Below are positions 26,507 through 34,554 of a DNA stretch of 64,000 nucleotides, piece by piece. Source of the DNA: Streptomyces sp. XY006 (GTDB lineage Bacteria; Actinomycetota; Actinomycetes; Streptomycetales; Streptomycetaceae); contig NZ_NOKT01000015.1 of NCBI RefSeq assembly GCF_002237655.1, positions 143,844 to 207,843 of the forward strand. The letters run 5' to 3'. The notes beneath the pieces are model-generated. The model was not told where the DNA came from. It saw only the letters and a program-made list of their open reading frames with translations, and did not search any database. Both the position numbers and the translations under genes were made by a program. The first letter of the stretch is position 1, and each line of letters opens with the position of its first letter.

Positions 26507-28710
26507 CCGTCCACTACGACCAGCCGGCCGACGGAACGGCCGCGCGTCCCGGGACGTGGAAGCGGCCCCCCGCACCCGTGACCGCCCCCGAGAGCGGTGA
26601 GCCGAAGCGGTCCCTGCCGCGGCGGCTGTGGCACGGGCGCCCCGAGGACCCCCGCTGGGCCCGCCCGGCCTTCCTCGCCCTGCTGCTCGCGACCACCGCG
26701 CTCTACCTCTGGAACCTGAGCGCCTCCGGATACGCCAACTCCTTCTACTCGGCGGCGGTGCAGGCGGGCAGCCAGTCCTGGAAGGCGTTCTTCTTCGGCT
26801 CGCTGGACGCGGCCAATGCCATCACCGTCGACAAGCCCCCGGCCGCGCTGTGGCCGATGGCCCTGTCCGTGCGGCTGTTCGGGCTCGGCTCCTGGGCGAT
26901 CCTCGTCCCCGAGGTCCTCATGGGCGTCGGCACGGTCGCCGTCGTGTACGCCGCCGTGCGGCGCCGGTTCAGTCCCGCGGCCGGCCTGATCGCGGGCGCG
27001 GTGCTCGCGCTTACCCCCGTCGCGGCGCTGATGTTCCGCTTCAACAACCCGGACGCGATGCTGGCCCTGCTGATGGCGGTGGCCTGCTACCTGGTGATCC
27101 GGGCCCTGGAGGACGGCCGCACCAAGTGGCTGTTGTGGGCCGGTGCCGCGATCGGTTTCGCGTTCCTCGCCAAGACGCTCCAGGCCTTCCTGATCCTCCC
27201 GCCGCTCGCCCTCGTGTACGGCGTCTGCGCCCCGGTCACGGTGAAGAAGCGGATCGGGCAGCTCGCCGCCGCCCTGGCCGCGATCGTGGTCTCGGGCGGC
27301 TGGTGGGTCGCGATCGTCGAACTCTGGCCCGCGTCCTCCCGCCCGTACATCGGCGGCTCGCAGAACAACAGCTTCCTGGAGCTGACCTTCGGTTACAACG
27401 GCCTGGGCCGCCTCAACGGCGACGAGACCGGCAGCGTCGGCGGGGGCGGCGGAGGCGGTGGGGGCAACTGGGGCGAGACCGGCTGGGACCGGCTGTTCGG
27501 CTCCTCCATCGGCGGCCAGATCTCCTGGCTGATCCCGGCCGCGCTGATCCTGCTCGTCGCCGGGCTCGTGGCCACCCGCAGGGCCGGGCGCACGTCGGCG
27601 ACCCGGGGCGCGTTCCTCGTCTGGGGCGGCGCGCTGCTCACCACCATGCTGGTCTTCAGCTACATGCAGGGCATCTTCCACGAGTACTACACGGTGGCCC
27701 TGGCCCCCTATGCCGCCGCGGTGACCGGCATGGGCGCGGCGCTGCTCTGGGAGCAGCGGGCCCGGGCGTGGGCGTCCCTGACCCTGGCGGCCGCGACGAC
27801 GGCGACCGCGGCCTGGGGGTACGTCCTGCTCAACCGCTCCACCGACTACCTGCCCTGGCTGAAGTGGCTGGTCCTGGCCGGCGGTCTCACGGCCGCCCTG
27901 GGCCTGATCTTCGCCGGGCGGCTCGGGCGGAGGCTCGCCCTGGGCGCGGCCGGGCTGGGCCTCGTCGCGGCGCTGGCCGGGCCGGCGGCGTACACGCTCA
28001 CCACGCTGAACGAGGGCCACACCGGCTCCATCGTCACGGCGGGCCCGTCGGTGGCGGGCGGCCGCGGCGGCCCGGGCGGCGGAGGCGCGCCCGGCGGCGG
28101 AGGCCCCGGCGGCTTCCCCGGAGGAGGCCGGAACCAGCAGGGCCTGAACGGCCAGAACCAGCAGGGCGGCCAGGGCTTCCCCGGCGGCGGCATGCCCGGC
28201 CAGAACCAGAACCAGAATCCGAACCAGAACCAGAATCCGAACCAGAACCAGAATCCGAACCAGAACCAGACCCCGCAGAACGGTGACGGCGGCCGTCCCG
28301 ACGGGATGGGCGGCATGGGCGGTGGCGGCGGCATCGGTGGCCTGCTCAACGGCGCCGGCGTAAGCACCGAGGCCAAGAAGCTGCTGCAGACGGACGCCGA
28401 CGCGTACACGTGGGCCGCGGCGGCCATCGGCTCCCAGAACGCGGCGAGTTACCAGCTGTCGACCGGAGAGCCGGTGATGGCCGTCGGCGGCTTCAACGGC
28501 ACGGACCCGTCCCCGACCCTCGCGCAGTTCCAGCAGTACGTGGCGGCCGGGAAGATCCACTACTTCATCGCCTCCGGCGCGGGCGGCGGCATGGGCGGCA
28601 GCGGCGACGGCACGTCCGCGCAGATCACCTCCTGGGTCGAGGCCAACTTCAAGAAGGTCACCGCCGGTTCGGCCACCTTCTACGACCTCACGCAGAAGGC
28701 GGGTGACTGA
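26503..28710 (+). CDS. GT39/ArnT-like membrane glycosyltransferase with Gly/Asn-Gln-Pro linker
   Basis: ATG 26503 overlaps the preceding stop by 4 bp; 735 residues. About 11-13 TM helices span 50-510. The acidic first-loop pattern of GT-C enzymes is visible as NSFYSAAVQAG and ITVDKPPAALW, and the later pair MFRFNNPDAMLALLM matches the family. Cytosolic or external loops carry Gly runs (about 312-320). After the last TM, a Gly-rich region and an (NQNQNP)n tract lead to a C-terminal soluble domain (ISSWVEANFKK-like end, MAVGGFNGTDPSP). It probably transfers sugar from a polyprenyl phosphate to a surface acceptor. Part of the kinase-controlled operon. Confidence 0.88.
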   Translation: MTVHYDQPADGTAARPGTWKRPPAPVTAPESGEPKRSLPRRLWHGRPEDPRWARPAFLALLLATTALYLWNLSASGYANSFYSAAVQAGSQSWKAFFFGSLDAANAITVDKPPAALWPMALSVRLFGLGSWAILVPEVLMGVGTVAVVYAAVRRRFSPAAGLIAGAVLALTPVAALMFRFNNPDAMLALLMAVACYLVIRALEDGRTKWLLWAGAAIGFAFLAKTLQAFLILPPLALVYGVCAPVTVKKRIGQLAAALAAIVVSGGWWVAIVELWPASSRPYIGGSQNNSFLELTFGYNGLGRLNGDETGSVGGGGGGGGGNWGETGWDRLFGSSIGGQISWLIPAALILLVAGLVATRRAGRTSATRGAFLVWGGALLTTMLVFSYMQGIFHEYYTVALAPYAAAVTGMGAALLWEQRARAWASLTLAAATTATAAWGYVLLNRSTDYLPWLKWLVLAGGLTAALGLIFAGRLGRRLALGAAGLGLVAALAGPAAYTLTTLNEGHTGSIVTAGPSVAGGRGGPGGGGAPGGGGPGGFPGGGRNQQGLNGQNQQGGQGFPGGGMPGQNQNQNPNQNQNPNQNQNPNQNQTPQNGDGGRPDGMGGMGGGGGIGGLLNGAGVSTEAKKLLQTDADAYTWAAAAIGSQNAASYQLSTGEPVMAVGGFNGTDPSPTLAQFQQYVAAGKIHYFIASGAGGGMGGSGDGTSAQITSWVEANFKKVTAGSATFYDLTQKAGD
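28196..28272. repeat. Tandem AACCAGAACCAGAATCCG repeat inside the GT39-like gene
   Basis: An 18-bp unit AACCAGAACCAGAATCCG recurs three times plus partial copies, coding for NQNQNP. It is flexible linker DNA, prone to length change. Confidence 0.85.
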
Positions 28711-28726
28711 CCCCGGACCCGTAGGG

Positions 28727-28759
28727 CGAGGGGCGGTGGCCGGAAGCCACCGCCCCTCG
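28727..28759 (+). terminator. Terminator of the two-component/glycosyltransferase operon
   Basis: CGAGGGGCGGTGGC-cggaa-GCCACCGCCCCTCG is a perfect 14-bp stem with a 5-base loop, 16 bp after the GT39-like stop. Confidence 0.88.
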
Positions 28760-28769
28760 TGGAACTCCG

Positions 28770-28804
28770 TTGTACACCGTATGGGAGCTGTTCTACGGTG
28801 TACA
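28770..28804. promoter_or_regulatory. Promoter and perfect TetR-type operator of the MFS gene
   Basis: TGTACACCGTA (28771-28781) and TACGGTGTACA (28794-28804) are perfect inverted arms of 11 bp with a 12-bp spacer. The same bases supply -35 TTGTAC (28770-28775) and -10 TACGGT (28794-28799), 18 bp apart. Transcription would start at about the ATG (28807), so the mRNA is probably leaderless. A bound regulator would cover the whole promoter. Confidence 0.82.
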
Positions 28805-28806
28805 GC

Positions 28807-30303
28807 ATGACGACGTCCTCCCAGGAAACGGCCCTGCCGCCGACGGCGCACGGCGGGCATCCCCAACGCTGGCTGATCCTCGGTGTCATCTGCCTCGCGC
28901 AGCTCACCGTGCTGCTCGACAACACGATCCTCAACGTGGCGATCCCCTCGCTCACCCGCGAGATGAACGCCTCGACCGCGGACATCCAGTGGATGATGAA
29001 CGCGTACTCACTGGTCCAGTCCGGTCTGCTGCTCACCGCGGGCAACTCCGCCGACCGCTACGGCCGCAAGCTGATGCTGATGTCCGGCCTGGCGGTCTTC
29101 GGCGTCGGCTCGCTGGCGGCCGGCCTGTCCCAGAGCCCGGCCCAGCTGATCGCGGCCCGCGCGGGCATGGGCGTCGGCGGTGCGCTGCTGATGACCACGA
29201 CCCTCGCGGTCGTCGTGCAGATCTTCGACGACCGGGAGCGGGTGAAGGCCATCGCGCTGTGGTCGACGGTCAGTTCGCTCGGCTTCGCGGCCGGCCCGCT
29301 GATCGGCGGCGTGATGCTGAACCACTTCTGGTGGGGCGCGATCTTCCTGATCAACATCCCGGTCGCGGTGCTCGGCCTGGTGGCCGTGGCCGCGCTGGTG
29401 CCGGAGTCCCGGCACAAGGCCGGGGACCGGCCCGACCTGCTCGGGGCGGTGCTGTCGACCATCGGCATGACGGCCGTGGTGTACGCGATCATCACCGGGC
29501 CCGAGCACGGCTGGACCTCCGGGCAGGTGCTGGTCTCCGCGCTCACCGGCGTGCTGGTCCTCGGCCTGTTCGTGCTGTGGGAGCTGCGCACCGAGCACCC
29601 CATGCTCGACATGCACTTCTTCCGCAACCAGAAGTTCATCGGCGCGGTCGCGGGCGCGATCCTCGTGGCGTTCGGCATGACCGGGTCGCTGTTCCTGCTC
29701 ACCCAGCACCTGCAGTTCGTGCTCGGCTACGAGCCGCTGGACGCGGGGCTGCGGACCGCGCCGCTGGCGCTGACCGTGGTGGCCCTGAACTTCACGGGGA
29801 TCGGGGCGAAGCTCGTGCTGAAGGTGGGGACACCCGCCGCGATCGCGCTCGGCATGACCCTGGTGTCGGCGGGGCTCGCGGCGATCGCGCTGCTCGGCGG
29901 GCACGGGTACGGGGGCATGCTGCTCGGCCTGGTCGTCATGGGCGCGGGGGTGGCCCTGTCCATGCCCGCGATGGCCAACGCGATCATGAGCGCGATCCCG
30001 CCGGAGAAGGCCGGGGTGGGAGCGGGCGTCAACGGCACGCTCGCGGAGTTCGGCAACGGGCTGGGCGTCGCCGTCCTCGGGGCCGTGCTCAACTCCCGCT
30101 TCGCCTCGCTGGTCGCCGTCTCGGCGGCGTCACTCCCGGCGGCGCTGGCCGCGGCCGGCAGCCCCGAGGAGAAGGCGCGCATCTCCGACGCGTTCGCCTC
30201 CGGCCTGGAGACGAGCCAGCTGGTCGGCGCGGTCGCCGTCCTGGCGGGCGGACTGGTCGCGGCGGGGTTGCTCCGGCGGGCGGAGCGGGCAGAGTCCGCC
30301 TGA
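28807..30303 (+). CDS. MFS multidrug exporter (14-TM, DHA2/EmrB-QacA type)
   Basis: ATG 28807 has no SD and sits at the predicted transcription start. The 498-residue protein has 14 hydrophobic spans: first VICLAQLTVLLDNTILNVAI (motif D1-like), then the loop 2-3 motif GNSADRYGRKLMLMSG, and motif C-like LWSTVSSLGFAAGPLIGGVM. It exports a drug or metabolite by proton antiport. It is co-oriented with the TetR gene 46 bp downstream, probably its repressor. Confidence 0.92.
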   Translation: MTTSSQETALPPTAHGGHPQRWLILGVICLAQLTVLLDNTILNVAIPSLTREMNASTADIQWMMNAYSLVQSGLLLTAGNSADRYGRKLMLMSGLAVFGVGSLAAGLSQSPAQLIAARAGMGVGGALLMTTTLAVVVQIFDDRERVKAIALWSTVSSLGFAAGPLIGGVMLNHFWWGAIFLINIPVAVLGLVAVAALVPESRHKAGDRPDLLGAVLSTIGMTAVVYAIITGPEHGWTSGQVLVSALTGVLVLGLFVLWELRTEHPMLDMHFFRNQKFIGAVAGAILVAFGMTGSLFLLTQHLQFVLGYEPLDAGLRTAPLALTVVALNFTGIGAKLVLKVGTPAAIALGMTLVSAGLAAIALLGGHGYGGMLLGLVVMGAGVALSMPAMANAIMSAIPPEKAGVGAGVNGTLAEFGNGLGVAVLGAVLNSRFASLVAVSAASLPAALAAAGSPEEKARISDAFASGLETSQLVGAVAVLAGGLVAAGLLRRAERAESA

Positions 30304-30349
30304 CGGGCGCTTAGCATGACCGGCAGCAGCACGACGAGGAAGGTGCGCC

Positions 30350-31105
30350 ATGGCAAGGGCAGCCGACAAGGCCGCGCGAACCAGCGTCTGGCTGGAGAGC
30401 AAGGCGCACCGGCGGCGCGGTGGCGGACAGCCCTCGGGGCTGGACAGGGACCGGATCATCGAGGTGACCGTCCGCCTGCTGGACGCGGAGGGACTGGCCA
30501 AGTTCTCGATGCGGCGGCTGGCCGGCGAGCTGAACGTCACCGCGATGTCCGTCTACTGGTACGTGGACACCAAGGACGACCTGCTCGAACTGGCCCTGGA
30601 CGCGGTCATGGGCGAGATGCGGCTGCCCGACCCGGACTCGGGCGAGGACTGGCGCGAGCAGGTCCGGGCGCTCGCGCGGGAGTACCGGACGCTGCTGGTG
30701 CGGCACCCCTGGGTGTCCGCGCTGGTCGGTGTCTTCCTCAACATCGGCCCCCACAACCTGGCGTTCTCGCGGGTGGTCCAGCGCGTCGTCCGCGGCACGG
30801 GGATGCCCCCGCAGCGCCTGACGAGCACGATCTCGGCCGTCTTCCAGTTCGTCTACGGCTACGGCACGCTGGAGGGTCACCTGGCCACCCGGGCGGCGGC
30901 CGGCGGCATGACCGTGGACGAGTACTTCCAGCAGGCCCTGAGCACGGTGAGCGAGGCCCCGCAGGCCGCCGAGGTCATCAGGGAGTCCCAGGAGATCATG
31001 GCGGCGCGCGGCGGCGACACGGTCGCCGAGATGCTGGAGCGCGACTTCGAGTTCGCCCTGGAACTGCTGATCGCGGGCATCGAGGCGATGGTCGCCCGGG
31101 GCTGA
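30350..31105 (+). CDS. TetR-family regulator with TetR_C-type ligand domain
   Basis: 251 residues. The DNA-binding domain is preceded by a basic arm (HRRRGGGQPSGLDRDRIIEV). The HTH reads FSMRRLAGELNVTAMSVYWY followed by VDTKDDLLELALDAVMGEM, characteristic of the tetracycline-repressor subgroup. A long helical ligand domain follows. It most likely controls the exporter immediately upstream, through the palindrome at 28771-28804. Confidence 0.92.
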   Translation: MARAADKAARTSVWLESKAHRRRGGGQPSGLDRDRIIEVTVRLLDAEGLAKFSMRRLAGELNVTAMSVYWYVDTKDDLLELALDAVMGEMRLPDPDSGEDWREQVRALAREYRTLLVRHPWVSALVGVFLNIGPHNLAFSRVVQRVVRGTGMPPQRLTSTISAVFQFVYGYGTLEGHLATRAAAGGMTVDEYFQQALSTVSEAPQAAEVIRESQEIMAARGGDTVAEMLERDFEFALELLIAGIEAMVARG

Positions 31106-31118
31106 CCGCCCCCGCCGC

Positions 31119-31589
31119 CTACTCCCCTTCGACCAGCCGCGCCGGGAAACCGCCCGTCGCCACCGGCCCCCACCGCTGCGGTGTGATCCGGATGATCGAC
31201 TTGCCCTGCCTGACCATGGCCGCGCGGTACTCGTCCCAGTCGGGGTGCTCCCCGGCGATGTTCCGGTAGTACTCCACGAGCGGCTCGACCGAGTCGGGTG
31301 CGTCGACGACCTCCGCCGTGCCGTCGATCTGGACCCACGGGCCGTTCCAGTCGTCGCTGAGGACGATCAGGCTGACCCGCGGGTCCCGCTTGGCGTTGCG
31401 GGTCTTGGCGCGCTCCGGGTACGTGGAGACCACGATCCGCCCCGAGTCGTCCACCCCGCAGGTCAGCGGCGAGCCCTGGGGGCCGCCGTCGGAGCGGCGG
31501 GTCAGCAGGATCGCGTGGTGCCGGGGCCGTACGAAGTCGAGCAACTCGTCCAGGGAGACCCGGGTGTTCGTCGCGATGTTCGGTGCCAT
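31119..31589 (-). CDS. PPOX-class F420-dependent enzyme / pyridoxamine-phosphate-oxidase-fold protein
   Basis: ATG 31589, 156 residues, beginning MAPNIATNTRVSLDELLDFV. The split-barrel strands are readable: HHAILLTRRSDGGPQGSPLT, GRIVVSTYPERAKTRNAKRD and VSLIVLSDDWNGPWVQIDGT. These match actinobacterial F420-binding PPOX enzymes (the R-x-K-x2-N-x-K-x-D-P block). They reduce small molecules with F420H2 in the cytoplasm; the substrate is unknown. It follows the STAS gene with only 10 bp between, so they are probably co-transcribed. Confidence 0.88.
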   Translation of the reverse strand: MAPNIATNTRVSLDELLDFVRPRHHAILLTRRSDGGPQGSPLTCGVDDSGRIVVSTYPERAKTRNAKRDPRVSLIVLSDDWNGPWVQIDGTAEVVDAPDSVEPLVEYYRNIAGEHPDWDEYRAAMVRQGKSIIRITPQRWGPVATGGFPARLVEGE

Positions 31590-31599
31590 GCCCGGCAGC

Positions 31600-31962
31600 C
31601 TACGACGCCAGCGCCTCCGGGAGGTTGTCGTACACGGGCACGTCCCGGCGCATGCCGGTGAGTTCCAGGACGCGGCTCGCGATCCCGTCCGGCCGGGCCA
31701 CCAGCCGGACCCGGGCCCCGGGACGCAGGCCCTCGCGTATGTCGTTGATGAGGCGGACGCCCTGGGAGTCCATGAAGGAGGTCGCCCTGAGGTCCAGGAT
31801 GAGCACGTCCAGCCGGTCCCCGCGGGCCTCGGCCTCGGACATGACATGCGGGAGCAGTTCCGGGGCGGTGCAGTAGTCGATCTCGGCGGGCATCGTGAGG
31901 TGGACGCGGCCCGGTAGGTCGCGCAATTCTGTGGGATTCGTGAAGAAGGTCACGGCACTCAC
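31600..31962 (-). CDS. STAS-domain anti-sigma-factor antagonist
   Basis: The start is uncertain: GTG 31962 (used here), GTG 31953 and ATG 32022 are all in frame and none has a clear SD. The core is a STAS domain: VHLTMPAEIDYCTAPELLPH, then LDVLILDLRATSFMDSQGVR with the regulatory Ser in the usual position (FMDSQG). When unphosphorylated, such proteins bind an anti-sigma kinase and free a sigma factor. No cognate kinase gene is adjacent; SpoIIE-type and sigma partners lie elsewhere in the window. Confidence 0.88.
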   Translation of the reverse strand: MSAVTFFTNPTELRDLPGRVHLTMPAEIDYCTAPELLPHVMSEAEARGDRLDVLILDLRATSFMDSQGVRLINDIREGLRPGARVRLVARPDGIASRVLELTGMRRDVPVYDNLPEALAS

Positions 31963-32185
31963 CTGGCAGACGTTCGTCCGGTTTCGGTAAGGCCGCTTCC
32001 TGACCCGTCGCCATTCCACCATGCCGGGGGGTGGCCATGGAAGCGGCCTGGCCCGGCCGTCGGCCGGGCGTCACTTCGAGGCAACCGAACAGTTAGAGTG
32101 CTGTCCGTCCTGTGCTCGCAGTCGGGAATGTGCTGCGGAGCTCTCCTGCGCACGGCCATGGCCGTGCATGCCGAAGAGGTTCGTG

Positions 32186-32890
32186 GTGGCTGCGTCCGAG
32201 TTTCCTGATTTGCCCCGTTTTCCGGTCGGCTTCGAGCTGGCCGAAGCACTGACGGTGGCTTCTCAGCAGCTGCACGAGACCTCCACTCCGCACAGCACGC
32301 TGCGCACGGCGGTCCGGCTGGCCGTCCACCTCATGCCGGGGGCCGAGCACGCCGGGATCTCCGTGATCGAACGCGGTGACAGGCTCCGCACGCTCGCCTG
32401 GACCGACGAGGTCGTCCGCTCCGCCGAGTCCCGGCACACCGGCCGCGACGGCCACGGGCACTGGGACCAGCTGTGGCACAGCCCCGTCGCGCGGATAACG
32501 GACAGCGAGGCGGACGACGGCTGGGACGTGCTGGCGGCCCTGGGTCTGCGCTCGGCGCTGTCGCTGCGGCTGCGCGCCGACAAGCGCCGGCTGACCGTGC
32601 TCACGGCCTACGCGCGCAAGCCCGGTGTCTTCGACGAGGACGCGACGCGCATCGGCCGGCTGTTCACCGCGCACGTCAGCATCGCCCTGGACTCCGCGAC
32701 CGTGCGCGAGCAGCTCACCGAGGCCATGCACACCCGCGACCTGATCGGCCAGGCCACCGGCATCCTCATGGAACGTCAGGGCATCGACGCCGCCGCGGCC
32801 TTCGAGAGCCTGGTGCGGGCCTCCCAGCGGGAGAACGTCAAACTGCGCGAGCTGGCCCGCCGTATCGTCGGCACCCACAACACCGCCTGA
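32186..32890 (+). CDS. GAF-ANTAR RNA-binding antiterminator regulator (first of pair)
   Basis: GTG 32186 has GAAGAGG six bases upstream; ATG 32168 is the alternative. 234 residues. A GAF-like sensor is at about 15-160 (LMPGAEHAGISVIERGDRLR). The ANTAR domain is at about 175-230: AMHTRDLIGQATGILMERQG and the following helices (FESLVRASQRENVKLRELAR). ANTAR domains bind paired RNA hairpins to stop termination. It is followed 59 bp later by a second protein of the same architecture. Confidence 0.9.
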   Translation: MAASEFPDLPRFPVGFELAEALTVASQQLHETSTPHSTLRTAVRLAVHLMPGAEHAGISVIERGDRLRTLAWTDEVVRSAESRHTGRDGHGHWDQLWHSPVARITDSEADDGWDVLAALGLRSALSLRLRADKRRLTVLTAYARKPGVFDEDATRIGRLFTAHVSIALDSATVREQLTEAMHTRDLIGQATGILMERQGIDAAAAFESLVRASQRENVKLRELARRIVGTHNTA

Positions 32891-32949
32891 GACCGGGGCC
32901 GGACAGCTCGGGGGGCGTGTTCGCGGGCCGACGGGATACCCGTACGGTC

Positions 32950-33660
32950 ATGAGCTCCGAGACGTCCGACACGCTGGACCAGGCGATGGTGCGCAGCAGT
33001 GGTCTCGACACCCTGCTGCGCGATCTGACCGACCGCGCGGTGCAGGAGGTGCCCGGCGTGGCCGCGTGCAGCCTCACGGTGCGCCGCGCCGACCGGCTGC
33101 TGACGCTGGCCGGCAGCGACGGCCTGCCCAGCGGCCTGGACCTGCGGCAGTACGAGAACGGATCGGGGCCCTGCGTCGACGCGGCGGAGACCGGAGCCGA
33201 GCAGTACGCGCCGGACCTGGCCGAGGAGTCCCGCTGGCCTTCGTACACGCCGTACGCGCTGTCCCTGGGTGTGCGCTGCCTGCTGGCGGTGCCGGTCGCC
33301 GTCGAGGGCGAGACGGGCGCCGCGTTCAACTTCTACGGTGTGCGGGCCGGGGCGCTGGACACCGCCCGGGACACGGCCCGGGCCTTCGCGGCCCGGGCGG
33401 GGGACGCGATCAACGTGTCCCTGGCCATCGAGCGCCGCCGCCAGTCGGCGGCCGACGTGCGCACCGCGCTGCTCTCGCGCAGCGTCATCGACCAGGCGGT
33501 CGGCATCCTCATGGCCCGGGAGCGCATCGACGCCCGCCAGGCCATGGAGCGGCTGCGCCGGGTCTCGCAGGACCGGAACGTCAAGCTCCGGGACCTGTGC
33601 GGCCAGTTGGTGGACCGGGTCTCCCGGCCGCGCGACCCCTCCTCACGCCGCGGGCAGTGA
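32950..33660 (+). CDS. GAF-ANTAR RNA-binding antiterminator regulator (second of pair)
   Basis: ATG 32950, 236 residues. GAF domain (VPGVAACSLTVRRADRLLTL, ENGSGPCVDAAETG, GVRCLLAVPVAVEGETGAAF), then ANTAR at about 170-225 (LSRSVIDQAVGILMARERID, AMERLRRVSQDRNVKLRDLC). Identity with the upstream paralogue is moderate, so the duplication is old. Its 3' end overlaps the end of the convergent YceI gene by 18 bp. Confidence 0.92.
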   Translation: MSSETSDTLDQAMVRSSGLDTLLRDLTDRAVQEVPGVAACSLTVRRADRLLTLAGSDGLPSGLDLRQYENGSGPCVDAAETGAEQYAPDLAEESRWPSYTPYALSLGVRCLLAVPVAVEGETGAAFNFYGVRAGALDTARDTARAFAARAGDAINVSLAIERRRQSAADVRTALLSRSVIDQAVGILMARERIDARQAMERLRRVSQDRNVKLRDLCGQLVDRVSRPRDPSSRRGQ

Positions 33661-34464
33661 CTCGCCCTGCACGGCCTGGATGTCCAGCTCCACCCTGAGG
33701 GTGGTGCCGATGGCGGCGATGCCCGCCTGGAGGACCTGGTTGTAGTTCATCGCGAAGTCCTCGCGCCGCAGCTCGGTCGTGGCCCGGAACGCCGCCCGGG
33801 TGCCGCCCCACGGGTCCGGGCCCGTGCCCAGGTAGGCCAGGTCCAGGTCGACCGGCCGCACGACACCGTGCATGCCCAGCTCGCCGTGGACGGTCCACCG
33901 GTCCGACCCGGTCGCCGTCACCCCGGTGGACCGGTAGGTGATCTCCGGGAACCGCTCGACGTCCAGGAAGTCCGGCGACTTCAGATGCCCGTCGCGCATG
34001 CCGTTGCCCGTGTCGATCGAACCGGCCCGGATCACCGCCTCCACGCGCGACTTGGTGACGTCGTCCGGCGCGATCTCGATCGCGCCGGAGAACTCCGTGA
34101 ACCGGCCGTGCACGCTGGAGATGCCCAGGTGCTGGGCCACGGCGGCCACGCTGGAGTGCACCGGGTCGATCGTCCACGGCCCCGGCGGCGGCAGCTCGGT
34201 GCCGCCCTGGCGCGCGAGCGTCACCGTGCCGACCTCGGCCCGCCCGCTCGCCGTGACGATCACACTCGACGCGGCGGGCGCGTACCCGACCGCCGTGACG
34301 ATCACCGTGTACGCCCCCGGCTGCAGCGGCGCCGCGTCCCGTACGGCGCCCTCGGCGTCCGCCTCGGCCCGCAGCACCTGCGCGCCGGTCATGTCCGCCA
34401 CCGTGACGACCGCGTGCGACACGGCCCATCCGTCCCGGGTACGGATCCTCGCGGTCAGTCCCAT
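33643..34464 (-). CDS. YceI-family protein with N-terminal carboxypeptidase-regulatory-like domain
   Basis: ATG 34464 follows GAGGAG. The 273-residue protein has a beta-sandwich of the CarboxypepD_reg type at about 3-85 (VVTVADMTGAQVLRAEADAE, GAYTVIVTAVGYAPA). Residues about 95-270 are a YceI lipocalin-like barrel (WTIDPVHSSVAAVAQHLGIS, GSIDTGNGMRDGHLKSPDFL). YceI barrels bind polyisoprenoids or amides. No signal peptide precedes, so it seems cytoplasmic, unlike E. coli YceI. It is the last gene of the marR-MFS-yceI run, and the MFS protein carries the same extra domain three times. Confidence 0.9.
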   Translation of the reverse strand: MGLTARIRTRDGWAVSHAVVTVADMTGAQVLRAEADAEGAVRDAAPLQPGAYTVIVTAVGYAPAASSVIVTASGRAEVGTVTLARQGGTELPPPGPWTIDPVHSSVAAVAQHLGISSVHGRFTEFSGAIEIAPDDVTKSRVEAVIRAGSIDTGNGMRDGHLKSPDFLDVERFPEITYRSTGVTATGSDRWTVHGELGMHGVVRPVDLDLAYLGTGPDPWGGTRAAFRATTELRREDFAMNYNQVLQAGIAAIGTTLRVELDIQAVQGESLPAA

Positions 34465-34554
34465 CTCACGTAACTCCTCAGAAAGAAACCGGCCCGTGGC
34501 AGGGGGCGCACCTCCGCTCAGAGCGCGCCCGCCCGCCACGGGCCGGGGTCCGTA

